DNA from: Thysanoteuthis rhombus
Lineage: Eukaryota; Mollusca; Cephalopoda; Oegopsida; Thysanoteuthidae
DNA length: 64,000 nt
Assembly (NCBI GenBank): GCA_963457665.1
Contig: OY735212.1
Coordinates: 19,784,247-19,848,246 of the forward strand
Direction: 5' to 3'
In this document: positions 21,506 to 31,135 of the stretch, one piece after another
Layout: the number at the start of each line of letters is the position of its first letter
Numbering within the stretch: the stretch's first letter is position 1
Notes under the pieces: model-generated
Seen by the model: the letters and a program-made list of their open reading frames with translations, nothing else
What the model was told of the DNA's origin: nothing
Database searches by the model: none
Position numbers and translations under genes: made by a program

Positions 21506-22596
21506 TTTTTTTTCATCAATTTAGACATATTTTTGGCTTTGCATATCAACAATTTAGATAATCTATGAATTCTATCATCTAAATTTTTAAATTGACCAGT
21601 AAAAATTTGATTTAGATTTAAGCTCATACGTTGGCAAATGTAATAATTCATTGGATAATTTGATTTCTTAACGCCGGCCTCTCCTGTTATAATGCAGTTT
21701 ATTATTGCATGGTTCATGATGGATCATGGATGGATGGATTATGGATCCAAAACTATTAATCTAGCTCAAAAATTATCTTTCTTGGATCCCAAGAATAGCA
21801 GAAGGGGGGGGGCACCTGTATGCAGTATCATTGGATAAGAGGTTGCCTAAATACGACCTTTTAACATAAGAGGGCTTCCCCTCATTGATCTATATATTTA
21901 TTGTCACCAAATAAAGTTTTGTCCCTAGAGATTGTAAATGGAAAAAAGGAGGTTAAATAATTCTTCATGTCTTCTCAATGCTCCAAGACTCTCCAGTTAT
22001 TCTAGCTGATTCCATCAGGGCAGTTGTTTGGTTAGTGTAAGTTCTCCCTCAATTACTAGTTCCTCCAACTCTCTGCTAGGTTATTTGCGAATGGTCCCAG
22101 GGCTCCAATCACTTATTAGTAGTTACAGTAGTAGTAGTCATTACCGGCCAATAATCTGAATCAATTGCTATAATGTAACCAGTGGTACTGAGTATACAGT
22201 AAGATTGTATCAAGGATCTATGTTTGGGGATTATAGAGATGAATGGTGAATCTATGCAAATGGGGTTCTTTAAGCCCCTGTGGGTAATTTGACAAAGGAT
22301 AGCAAATGATGAATGTTTCCATTTGTAGACATTAAACAAAACATCTGGAAATTGAGAAGTAGGTATATGCTGTGTCCCACATCGTCCCCCATTTCCCTCA
22401 CTGAAGATACTCCCCAAAAGGAATTGGTTTCTCACCTGGTGTATCCATTTAAAATGGGAATATTAAACCTCCAAGATATTATAGATTTTAAATATACTCA
22501 GCTAAATGCTCTTAGGAAAAACACTGTCCAAATGTAAATCAGACATTTATTTTCAAGATGAATAGCTATAAACATTATTACAAGCGTTGGTTTGGA
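21506..22596. other. Unassigned; two ~107-codon minus-strand ORFs
   Basis: 21394-21717 overlaps the family A fragment and is probably spurious. 22109-22435 encodes a 108-residue peptide of ordinary composition (begins MRNQFLLGSIFSEGNGGRC); I do not recognise it. There is no supporting context. Confidence 0.4.
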
Positions 22597-23031
22597 AGAA
22601 ACCATCAACCACTATTGGCACCAAAACTATCAGCCTAGTTTTCTTCAGTTTTCAAGTTGGTCTGGCTGGCTAGCTATCTACGTATGCATCTTGTATACAG
22701 GTCACACCAATGGACCTACAGGGCTGAAAATTTAAACATCAAGTCCTTATTATAATTAGAAAAAAAATTTTTTTGTTTTTTGAACCACACCAAATAGTTT
22801 TTTTTAGTGTAGGGGTTCAATTTGCAATGTAAGTTCATGCTAAATTGATCCCTTTCTTTGTGTCCAGCAGGATACACACTTGTTTTTTTTTTAAATCTCA
22901 GACTTTTTCAGTGATCTCAGTCCAACAAAAGGTGAGAGAAGTAACTTTTTTCAATTTTCTGATTTATAACATGGCTTGCTGCCAAAAGACATTAGTCCCA
23001 TGAAAGTTTCTATTGTGATTAACCAGACCTG
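22597..23031 (-). mobile_element. Family A copy, nearly full length
   Basis: AAGAAACCATCAACC, TTTTCAAGTTGGTCTGGCTGGC, GGGCTGAAAATTTAAACATC, TGCTAAATTGATCCC and TTTCTATTGTGATTAACCAGACCTG. An 18-base insertion or duplication lies near the start compared with 40217-40649. Confidence 0.78.
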
Positions 23032-23084
23032 TTTTTGTTTTTGTTTTTGATACTAGACTGACTGTGAGAACTGGGGGAGGCAGG

Positions 23085-23280
23085 TTGGGTTACAGATCAA
23101 GCTCTCTCGGTCGATAGTCCAATACTCTCCTGCTGAGAAGCACCATTGAAATCATAAGTTTTTCTTTTTCATTTCTGAACACTCTGTTCATGTTTCCAGC
23201 CGGCTGGAAGCGGGAATACAACCCAAGCTCTCCAGGTCGGCAGTCCAATGCTCCCCTGCTGAGAAACACCCACAAGTTCA
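23085..23280. repeat. Two-unit direct repeat, period about 122 bp
   Basis: CAAGCTCTC(T/C)(C/A)GGTCG followed by AGTCCAAT(A/G)CTC and CCTGCTGAGAA is present at 23098-23145 and 23223-23268. On the minus strand the two units read LSRGALDCRPGELGL and LSRRVLDYRPRELDL within one 63-codon ORF (23090-23281). This is peptide-level duplication without a recognised family. Confidence 0.6.
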
Positions 23281-23471
23281 TTTCCTCTTAAGAAGTATTT
23301 ACTATCATTGAATATTGATGGGGTGCCATAAGCAATTCAAATTTTATTGTGAAATGATTGATTGAGAAGTCTATTCCAGAATGTATTGATTGGTTCTGTT
23401 GAATAAGTTGCACAGCGGAAGATGATAATGAACTGGAAAGTAATAAATAAGAATAGATATAATGTAATATA

Positions 23472-23474
<3 letters not shown>

Positions 23475-23526
<52 letters not shown>
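23475..23526. repeat. (TA)n microsatellite
   Basis: About 52 bases of TA. Confidence 0.95.
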
Positions 23527-23528
<2 letters not shown>

Positions 23529-23844
23529 GGATAAATAAGAATATAAACTATTGATTTTTATCTAATCAGTGAATTCCTTAATTTATGTCTTAGAGCAATT
23601 TTTATTCAGTTGTGAAAAAAATTTGAATTTTAAAAGTTTTCAAAATACAAAGAGAAAAAAACACATGCCTATTAGTCTAACAATTGTGTGACCAGACTAC
23701 ATTCCAGTGTTGTTATTCTGAATTATATTAATCTTAAACATATTATTCATTTAAAATGATGAATAATTGTTGATTGTTTAACAGTAGATTTCACAGGCTT
23801 CTTGTATTACAGTATCATCATCTCAAATTGGATGATTATCACGA
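23527..23844. other. Nothing recognised
   Basis: AT-rich sequence between a TA tract and a family A copy. Confidence 0.5.
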
Positions 23845-24171
23845 GCCTACCTTGGGGGTGATCAATTAATAAGTTGCATCTCTTTCCTTTTGTTGGGGAT
23901 CACAGCAAATTCCAAATTTTCCAGATGACAGAATAAGGGACACAAACTAAGGAACCAATATAACCTAAACTTACATTGTAAATTGATCCCTACCCCTAAA
24001 AACTTTGGGGATGGGAGTGGATTTTTTTTTTTTTTTCAAAAGACATATTCATCTCATCATGATAAAGTGCAGCTTGTATGTGCAATCAATAAATAAATAA
24101 CCAGCCAGTTATAGCCACTTTAAAAAAATCAAGAATCCTATGTTGACAGTTTTGGTTGACAGTTTCTAATA
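23845..24171 (+). mobile_element. Family A copy, 5'-truncated
   Basis: Begins at CCTTGGGGGTGATCAATTAA and ends with a well-preserved TTGACAGTTTTGGTTGACAGTTTCTAAT. The left ~85 bases are missing. T run at 24023-24036. Confidence 0.75.
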
Positions 24172-24344
24172 CTAGATCATAAATATAATGTTATTTACTG
24201 GTGAGCCAAAGTAGTATGACCAATAACATTTGGGATTAGTGACAGCAACCGTCTCATGACAAATGCGCATTTCAGGTTCAGAAGTGTATAAGCAGGTAAG
24301 GTGGTCTGTTGGTAATTCATTTTAATGAGTTGAAAGTCACGGTC

Positions 24345-24640
24345 ATGGTTAAGAAGAAAGATTTAAGTGACTTTCACCATGGCCAAATTGTTATGACCAA
24401 GATACTAGGTCAGGGCATTTTCAAAATTGCACAGTTTGAGAGATGCTCCTATCTAGTTATGGTGAGAACCTCTTAGCAGTGGTCTGAGAAAGTGGAAGTC
24501 ACTAATCACCAATAATGCTTTGGGTGGCCAAAACATATCGATGCAAGAAGTGAACAAGGGTTTCCCCCGCAAAGTACAAGCTGACAGAAGGGCTACTGTA
24601 TCACTAATTGGGGATAGCATCAATCAAAGAAAACAGACAT
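24345..24640 (+). pseudogene. Tc1-type transposase relic (N-terminal part)
   Basis: From an ATG at 24345 the frame reads MVKKKDLSDFHHGQIVMTKI, LGQGIFKIAQFERCSYLVMV, stop, QWSEKV, then CFGWPKHIDARSEQ and, after a +1 frameshift in a C run near 24565, RKVQADRRATVSLIGDSI. This follows the N-terminal DNA-binding region of Tc1 transposases (pattern LSDFDRGQIV, GHGRPRLIDARGER, RSDRRATV). At least three stops or shifts; the DDE catalytic region is absent. It lies between two family A copies; I see no evidence that it mobilises them. Confidence 0.78.
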
Positions 24641-24730
24641 GTTTTTCAAATTTCTACGAACAGCAAATTCCTGGTAGCCTGACATAATATCTGCATGTAC
24701 TTTTATACCATAGAAAAAAATATATACATA

Positions 24731-25150
24731 AAGGTATGGTTAGTAACCAAATAGAAACCATCTTGTGACCAACATCTTTTCAAGACATACCATGTTGGGG
24801 GTGATTAATTTAAAAAATTGGAATAAGGAGTGATCAATAAGTATGTTACTTCCCTTGTCTTTTGTCGGATCATTAATAAGTCTGAATTTTTTTAATGCAG
24901 CCAGACAGAATCTAAGGGACAAATTTAGCATAAAATATATTGTAAAACTCATGGTGGAGGGTGGAAGTAAAAAAAACATTGAATAGTTTTTTTCTGGACA
25001 TAATGAGTAAATATTCAAATTTTCAGCTCTTCAGCAACATTGGTGAAACTCAAACTTATGATACATTCATAGATAGCCAGCCAAATTTCAAAATTGTAGA
25101 ATACTATACTGACAGTTTTGGTGACATATCTGGTGGACGGTTTCCAGTAT
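24731..25150 (+). mobile_element. Family A copy, nearly full length
   Basis: GGTTAGTAACCAAATAGAAACC, TTGTGACCAACATCTTTTC, AGTCTGAATTTTTTTAATG, GACATAATGAGTAAATATTC and a decayed right end (CTGACAGTTTTGGTGACATA). The ORF 24740-25018 (minus) lies inside it and is spurious. Confidence 0.76.
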
Positions 25151-25621
25151 ATATATACTATTGGTGATAACTATCTATAGACAAGAAGCTTCACATTCTT
25201 ATAGCCTGTAGAAAGCTATGTAATGCTCATGACTAGACAGAGAGCTAGCAACAAAACATGCAGCCTATATTGCATCCTATGATCATGTGATATTTTTTAA
25301 CCAATGAAAAACAATTTTTTCATAACTGCCAGAAATGATATTGCTGCTACAAAGAGTTTATTTCTTTTTTATATTGTCATATTGAATTAAATCAATACTA
25401 TAAATGTCAATGCATATGCATACAGAAGATACATTTGCATCTGCCTAGCATGAAGAACTTGCAACGTAACGAAGATGGAATGAGATGGTTTCATTTCTCT
25501 GTCATCAGATTATATTACATATCAATATTATAAATGTCAATACAGTTGTATTTAAGAAGATTCAATGCTGAACATGGTAAGGTTAGTGTGTTAACAAAAG
25601 TAGAATCTAGTTTAGAACATT
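25151..25621. other. Nothing recognised except one short repeated word
   Basis: ATCAATA(C/T)TATAAATGTCAAT occurs near 25393 and 25519. No family assignment. Confidence 0.45.
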
Positions 25622-26074
25622 GTATTAAAAACCATGAACCAAAACTAGGTTATTTAAGTTTTTAAGTAGGTCTGGCTGGCTATCTATCTTATATATATCT
25701 AAGTATCGTTTAAAATAGGCTGTATCAATGGAGTTGAAGTGCTAAAAATTTAAACATTTACTCTTTATTATGTTTAGGAAAAATTATCATTTTTTTGAAA
25801 ATTCCCCCCAGAGTAGGTTTTTAAGGGGGGGGGGGGGGCAATTTACGATGCAAGTTTATTCTACAGTTGTCCATTAGTTTGTGTCCAGCAAGGTTTATGT
25901 TTGTTACTTGAAAGTTCATATTTTTTAGTGGTCATTGCCCAACAAAAAGCAAGAGAAGCAACTTATTCATTGATCCCCCCTTTTTTCCATTTTTTAATTG
26001 ATCACCCCCAATATAGCATGCTGCCAAAAGAACTTAGTTCTATGATAGTTTCTATTAAATCACTAAAAAGACCT
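25622..26074 (-). mobile_element. Family A copy, nearly full length
   Basis: TATTAAAAACCATGAACC, TTAAGTAGGTCTGGCTGGCTAT, a 13-base G run at about 25829-25841, TGTCCATTAGTTTGTGTCCAGC and TTTCTATTAAATCACTAAAAAGACC. The ORF 25901-26119 is inside it and is not a gene. Confidence 0.78.
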
Positions 26075-26280
26075 ATTTCTAGTCTTATTGTTGGAAGCGG
26101 TACATTTATTCATTCATAATATAAACAGATAGGCAGTAGGGTAAGAAAGAATCAATTAAATTTGGGGGCTGTTCCAATAATTTTTCTCTAATTGAGAGAT
26201 ATTTGATATGTGGAGCATAGGGCCACAATCACTCTGTTACAATTTCAGTGGCAAGTAGGTTTTATCTTGTAGGATTTTCA

Positions 26281-26580
26281 TCCAACCTTCCTCCTTACTT
26301 TGCTTGGGACCAGCTATAGTACTGCCAAGCAGTTTTGTTATTTTTTTTTTCCGTCAGGGTCACTTTCTCTTGTCTTTTTTTTTTTGTTAGGGTAACTTTC
26401 TTTCAAATAGAGTGCCTTATAGGACTGACTCCAACTCCTCTACCATTTACCCATAGCTGGAGAGAGGACTGGATTCATGCTTTTCCCAAGAGCATTAGTG
26501 CAAAGTGGACATAAACAACATTGGATGAAACTCGAACTTGCTTTGCTGATTCCGTTTTTTTGTGCTGTAACCATTAAGCA
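26281..26580 (+). repeat. Repeat L copy 1
   Basis: Word order GTAACTTTCTTTCAAATAGAG, TGCCTTATAGGACTG, CTGGATTCATGCTTTTCCC, AAGTGGACATAAACAAC and GAAACTCGAACTTGC is repeated at 58470-58740 in the same orientation and inverted at 42600-42960 and 47195-47400. The end bearing ACTCGAACTTGC could be a tRNA-like B box on the minus strand. Class unknown; SINE possible. Confidence 0.55.
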
Positions 26581-26864
26581 ATTCTAAACTTCCTTAATAT
26601 TGATGATATCATAGATATTATTTTTACTTGTTAGAATACACTGAAGAAAGTATTCTATATTCTGTTTCAAATGATTTCCTAATTATTTCTTGATGGCATG
26701 ATCCTACTTAATTTCATGCATGTTATTATCTTAAATTATCTAACAACTAGTTCACCCTTACCATTATTCCCTGACGGCATAATTAATTTTGCTGCTGTGT
26801 TGTACTTATAAAATATCAAAAACATTATGTTGCACAGTATTTTCTTGTTCAATTAGAAATTAAC
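26581..26864. other. Nothing recognised
   Basis: AT-rich spacer between repeats L and O. Confidence 0.5.
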
Positions 26865-27170
26865 ATACCTGCCAAGTTTCAATGTTAAGAATGAGTGAGA
26901 ATGAAGTGAATAAACCAACCTCCAACCTCCTCAAAAAAATTCCCAATATCAGGGAGGAAAATTGGGGCTTCTAGGGAAGTCTACTCCCCCAGACGATTTT
27001 GAAAATTATGTATCGAAGATTGGCTGAAATTGCGTTTCAGGGTATATCTGGTGGTGAAATTACTTTTTTTATAAAAAATGTGGGAATTTTCTTTTCATGC
27101 ACGCGACTGTGAGAATGTATCAGAATGTGTGTCTCTCACACATTCAGTATGAGACTTGGGAGACATATTA
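26865..27170 (+). repeat. Repeat O copy 1
   Basis: Shares with 62115-62505 the words CAAGTTTCAATGTTAAGAATG, TTTTGAAAATTATGTATCG (other copy ATTTTGAAAATCGAGTAGCC), TTTCTTTTCATGCACG and GAGAATGTATCAGAATGTGTGT, then CACACATTCAGTATGAGACTTG. Two copies only; class unknown. Confidence 0.6.
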
Positions 27171-27512
27171 TGATGTAAGTGTGACAGAGGACAAGTATAC
27201 ACTTCTAATTATCATATGTGTGGATTTGCAGTTTTCTTAGCTGTAAATGTTTGTGATATCATTGTTCTTTGCTTAAAGCTCATTATAGAGAGTTCTTATT
27301 TTGTATGGCTTCCTTACAGATGTAGATAACTTCTATGTTCTTGAAATGTAATTGTAAATATCAGTACAGGAACCTTTCCACCAAAAATAGTATCATTTGT
27401 TCAGAATAAACTGAATGTCTGGTGAAAATAAAATGGCTGGTTTAAAATCTTAGAAATCCTTGTATTATATTAGAGTCTTAAATGTCAAGCAGGGCACAAA
27501 ATATCCACGTAT
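27171..27512. other. Nothing recognised
   Basis: AT-rich sequence before a family A copy; no ORF over 60 codons. Confidence 0.5.
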
Positions 27513-27922
27513 ACAGGTCTGGTTAATCACTCAATAGAAAAACATTATGAGACCAACGTCTTTTAGTAGCATGCCGTGTTGCGGATTTGATCAATTAAAA
27601 ATTCAGAAAAAGTGCTGATTGATGATTTAGTAACTACTCTCGCATTTTGTTGCTTGGTGATCACTAAAAAGTCTGTATTTTCAACAAAAAAGTGTGAATG
27701 ATGTATAAACTTACATTTAGTATCAGTTTACATTGTAAATTGAGCCCTTAGTAAAAACCTATTTTTGGGGGAAATTTTTTTTTCTAAATTTTTCTCTCTA
27801 GACATAATGAGTAAATGTCTAAATTTCAGCACTCTAGCTCTGTTGGTAAAGCCAGCACATGTGAAACATGTATATATAGGTAGCCAGCCAGTAATGTAAT
27901 TAGTTTTAGTTGACATTTTTTC
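27513..27922 (+). mobile_element. Family A copy
   Basis: ACAGGTCTGGTTAATCACTC, then a shortened GAAAAACATTATGAGACC, CCCTTAGTAAAAACCTATTTTTGG, GACATAATGAGTAAATGTC, CACTCTAGCTCTGTTGG. The last ~25 bases are decayed (AGTTTTAGTTGACATTTTTTC). Confidence 0.76.
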
Positions 27923-27944
27923 ATAAATAAATATACTGACAGGG

Positions 27945-28115
27945 GCATAGTTGAGGGAGGGGACGTTTTTTTTTTATATTTCAAAAGCTTTATGTTCAGT
28001 GATTCATCTAAGGCATTTCTGCTAATACTATACAATATCAAAGCTCTCTAAATGCTGGCGGGGGTCCCTTCAAGGTGCTAAGCCCTTTGGGTCTGAATCT
28101 CTTACTGTAACCTTC
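27945..28115 (+). repeat. Repeat M copy
   Basis: GGGGCATAGTTGAGGGAGGGG, TTCATCTAAGGCATTTCTGC, TCTAAATGCTGGCGGGGGTCCC and TGCTAAGCCCTTTGGGTCTGAATC. Related to 12425-12500, 45560-45770 and 55886-56060. No box elements or coding frame seen. Confidence 0.55.
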
Positions 28116-28405
28116 TTTACTGACATTTACTAAAGTTGAATGATTCGTAGATGGAGAATTTCTTGTATACCATTTTTTCAAGTATGTTAATCATTTCTTT
28201 TCCGACAAGAACTTTCCTAATAAGGACTGAATTAAAGAATCCTTGAAGGAATCTCTCACTTTTTTGAATGACAAAAGAAATAGACAATTTGCTGTCAAGT
28301 TCAAAGAGGAATATTTTCATTGAATAAATAATTTTTTTCTATGAATTTTCAAAATCATGCTATAAATAAATTAGCTATTTAATGTTCAACAATATATATA
28401 TATAT
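28116..28405. other. Nothing recognised
   Basis: The minus ORF 28117-28320 (67 codons) has no recognisable motif. Confidence 0.45.
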
Positions 28406-28660
28406 GCTTTGTAAATTGTATTATATCATGAATAGAAACTTATCTGAAATGATCTCCTATCATTACACAGTTAATATAACACTCAATCTAGACAACATGA
28501 ACTAAATAACGAATTTGAGAAAATAGGGCTGCTGCAGGAACCAAACCTTTCACTGATCGGGTATTTGCTTCAATGTAGCTGATGCTCTTACCATCTACCT
28601 GAACAGCAGCTGGTAATGCAAAGGCCCAAATAACTGCTTTCAACCCAAATTCTCATCTCA
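28406..28660 (-). mobile_element. SINE-G copy with tRNA-like head
   Basis: On the minus strand a degenerate A box lies at about 28591-28603 (TTCAGGTAGATGG) and a B-box-like GGTTTGGTTCC at 28538-28548, followed by CTGCAGCAGCCCTATTTTC, the GTTGTCTAGA word, and TGTAATGATAGGAGATCATTT. The plus-strand reading GGGGCTGCTGCAGGAACC is the hallmark of the family in this window. Confidence 0.65.
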
Positions 28661-28679
28661 TATATATCCTCGATCTATA

Positions 28680-28885
28680 CGTCTCTTTATGTATTAAGAA
28701 ATGGATATACTTGGTCCAACAGAATGAATAGTAAATTGCGTTATGTTGTACAAAGAAACTTATTTGAAATGATCTCCCATCATTACATGGTCAATATATC
28801 ACTCAATTTAAACAACATAAATGAAAGGAACAATTAAAGAGAATGGGGCTGCTGTAGAAATCGTATTCACCACCAATAGGTAGCC
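28680..28885 (-). mobile_element. SINE-G copy, second in tandem
   Basis: Same orientation as 28406-28660 and only ~20 bases away. It keeps ATTAAGAAATGGATATAC, TGATCTCCCATCATTACATGG and GGGGCTGCTGTAGAAATCG, then loses the A-box half (CACCACCAATAGGTAGCCGC). Confidence 0.6.
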
Positions 28886-28926
28886 GCTTTATACATATAT
28901 AAGTTATATTGATGCAACTTAATATT

Positions 28927-28951
28927 TATATATATATATATATATATATAT
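28927..28951. repeat. (TA)n microsatellite
   Basis: About 25 bases of TA after the SINE-G pair. Confidence 0.9.
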
Positions 28952-29114
28952 CATTTAGTTTTTAGTTTCTAGGGTTTTTTTCGATTAATGATACTGATTT
29001 TTCTTTATAACAGTCAGTTTCACAATCCATGATCTTCAGGCAGATGGCATCTTATCTCTTTTGTTTTCGAAGTTATTCCATCTTTATATATATGTTTACT
29101 TTGATCTATCCTTT

Positions 29115-29171
29115 TATATATACACACACACACATATATATATATATATCTATATATATATATATATATAT
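29115..29171. repeat. Mixed (TA)n/(CA)n microsatellite
   Basis: TATATA, ACACACACAC and TATATATCTATATATATA runs. Overlapping ORFs on both strands are Y/I-rich by-products. Confidence 0.9.
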
Positions 29172-29813
29172 GTATAAATTCCACAAAAAAAGGTTTAATA
29201 TACATTTACTGTTTTTAGGGGTTGCTTTATCTATGGTAAGCTGAGGATAGGATTTCTTATCTATGCGTGTGAAGATGATATGAGAGGGCTCAGCCATGGA
29301 TGTATACGCGTAAGTATATACATCAACATGGATACTTGAATATAATGTGTAGATCATACGTATATAATTATCTATTTTTACATCTTGGTTTGTTCATATC
29401 TACCTATCTTTTTATGCATATGCATATATGCCCATAAATAAGAGATCCCCTCAAATCATACTAATGGCATGTTTTCCTTTCATTCATGTAAATACAAGTT
29501 TCAAATTTATGTGAACCTGGTACATAAAATTTAGTAATATTCAAACAATTCCGCACTCTCACATATTAAGACCTATACAAGTCAAAGAAGCACACAAACA
29601 TTCTAAAAAGTAATGTGCAGTCTACCAACAATTAAAATTTCCACCTATAAAGAGTTGTCCATTTATTTCCTGGCATCATTTACCTTTTGAAGAAGTCCAG
29701 CAAATGGACAAAACGTTAGGAATGACATTTCAATAATTTAAAACAAAACTCTTAATATTGTCATTCATTTCTTATATTATCGGATTAACCATAATCCATG
29801 CTAATATTCATTC
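29172..29813. other. Nothing recognised
   Basis: AT-rich; includes the words GCATATGCATATATGC near 29416-29431 (palindromic) but no family match. Confidence 0.45.
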
Positions 29814-29834
29814 ATATATATATCTATATCTATA

Positions 29835-29885
<51 letters not shown>
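29814..29885. repeat. (TA)n microsatellite
   Basis: About 72 bases of TA with ATCTATATC and TG interruptions at the left. Confidence 0.95.
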
Positions 29886-29888
<3 letters not shown>

Positions 29889-30259
29889 AAGCCACTTTAA
29901 GAATAACCTAATCACCTTCTCATAATTATCTTAGATATATAGATGCAAACCCATCAACAATGTTAAGGGAATTAAACCTGAACAACTAAGGTCATGTAAA
30001 AGTGAACCCTACAACTGGGGGCAAATAAAAGTAGGAGGAGGTACTCCTTAAAAGGAAACATATCACAAAGAGCTGATGGATTAACAACACACTGATGAAA
30101 AAAAGGGTCTGAAACATCCCAAGTAATTCATAACAACTACCCAGGAATCCGCTTCCGCTATGGAAGATAAAATACAGAGATCAACAACTAAACGTGGAAA
30201 ATAAAACAGGAAAAGAAATATAAATAGAATGAGAAAAAGGTTTTCCACACAGAAAAATA
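29886..30259. other. Nothing recognised
   Basis: The minus ORF 30081-30278 is F/L-rich and probably spurious. No repeat family identified. Confidence 0.45.
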
Positions 30260-30385
30260 GACACCTTCGCAATAACATCCTAAATAGGGACCCAAATAAT
30301 TTGAATCATTCACCTCAAGTATCCCAACGAGGGCAGAAGCATAAATGTGTTTGCGTAGGAAATCCATGATTTCATCATATTCAAA
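30260..30385 (+). repeat. Foldback-related single-arm copy (FB copy 2)
   Basis: AATAACATCCTAAATAGGGA then GAGGGCAGAAGCATAAATGTG and TTTGCGTAGGAAATC. The GGGCAGAA(A/G)CAT and TGTTTG(T/C)GTA words match the right arm of the palindromes at 1-113 and 33752-33869; the inverted left arm is missing. Same layout as 33935-34052. Confidence 0.6.
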
Positions 30386-30484
30386 GCTCTACTTTAACTT
30401 AATTAATTGTTGAATGTATCAAGCAGTTCATGAAATAAACCCACCACACATTAAATATTGAATTACTGATTTGTACTTTTGTAC

Positions 30485-30510
30485 ATATATATATATATAT
30501 ATATATATAA
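30485..30510. repeat. (TA)n microsatellite
   Basis: About 26 bases of TA at the start of a SINE-I copy; the second SINE-I copy also begins in TA (60000-60020). Confidence 0.9.
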
Positions 30511-30770
30511 ATATTATTGTGTCATCCACAGACTGCTGTTTCATTGTATTACAACTCTTCTGTGTGGCTATAGACTATTCATTATCCCATCCAGTAACAC
30601 AAGGCAGGATCGAAACCTTAGCTTCAAACCCAGAAGCTGGTATCTTCCCTCTACTCCACAGAACTGGACAGTCAGTGAAGTTGAATTTAAGCGATATATT
30701 CATTTACGCATATATATTTCCCCATCCACCAGAGTGCTCCATCCATGGTGGAAGAGCAGTGCACTTACAT
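30511..30770 (-). mobile_element. SINE-I copy 1 (tRNA-like)
   Basis: About 250 bases shared with 60021-60265: TTATTGTGTCATCCACA, CATTATCCCATCCAGTA, GAACTGGACAGTCAGTGAAG, TGAATTTAAGCGATAT and CATCCACCAGAGTGCTC. On the minus strand GGTTTCGATCC near 30605-30615 resembles a B box; the A box is clearer in the other copy. The 170-codon ORF 30471-30983 crosses this element, the TA tract and SINE-G, and is not a gene. Confidence 0.6.
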
Positions 30771-30824
30771 GTACATATATACATATATGTATATATATAT
30801 GTGTGTGCACATAAATGTTTTCAT

Positions 30825-31135
30825 ACCATATTCTCATCTCATTTATTCTTGGTCTATTCACTTCTTTCCAAAGGAGAATTATGTATTAAAAAATGGATGC
30901 ATGTGATCGGACAGAATCATTATAAATTGCATAATATTACATACCAATTTTTTTTATATAATCGCCCATCATTACACAGTTAATGTATTACTCACCCTAG
31001 ACAACATAAATAGAATAAACAACAACAGAAAATGGGGCTGCTGCAGGAATCAAACCTGTCAGTGATAGGGTAATCACTTCAACATTGCAATGTTCTTACC
31101 ATTGAGCTAAATAGCCACTGGTAATGCCAAGGCCA
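30825..31135 (-). mobile_element. SINE-G copy, best preserved
   Basis: Reading the minus strand: TAGCTCAATGG (perfect A-box consensus, 31099-31109), GTAAGAACATTGC, B box GGTTTGATTCC at 31046-31056, CTGCAGCAGCCCCATTTTC, then a non-tRNA body (ATTCTATTTATGTTGTCTAGG, TGTAATGATGGGCGAT) ending near GTCCGATCACATGCATCC. The head therefore looks tRNA-derived. Cephalopods are known to carry tRNA-derived SINEs; assignment to a named family would need a database comparison. Confidence 0.7.

Noticed and set aside
22109-22435. 108-codon minus-strand ORF as a possible gene
   Set aside because: Composition is ordinary but I recognise no motif and there is no context; insufficient for a gene call.
30471-30983. 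170-codon ORF, plus strand
   Set aside because: It runs across a TA tract, a SINE-I copy, a second TA/CA stretch and a SINE-G copy, so it cannot be one gene.
31046-31109. A functional tRNA gene
   Set aside because: A and B boxes are present but no cloverleaf with paired acceptor stem could be formed, and the same sequence recurs with a shared non-tRNA body, so it is a SINE.
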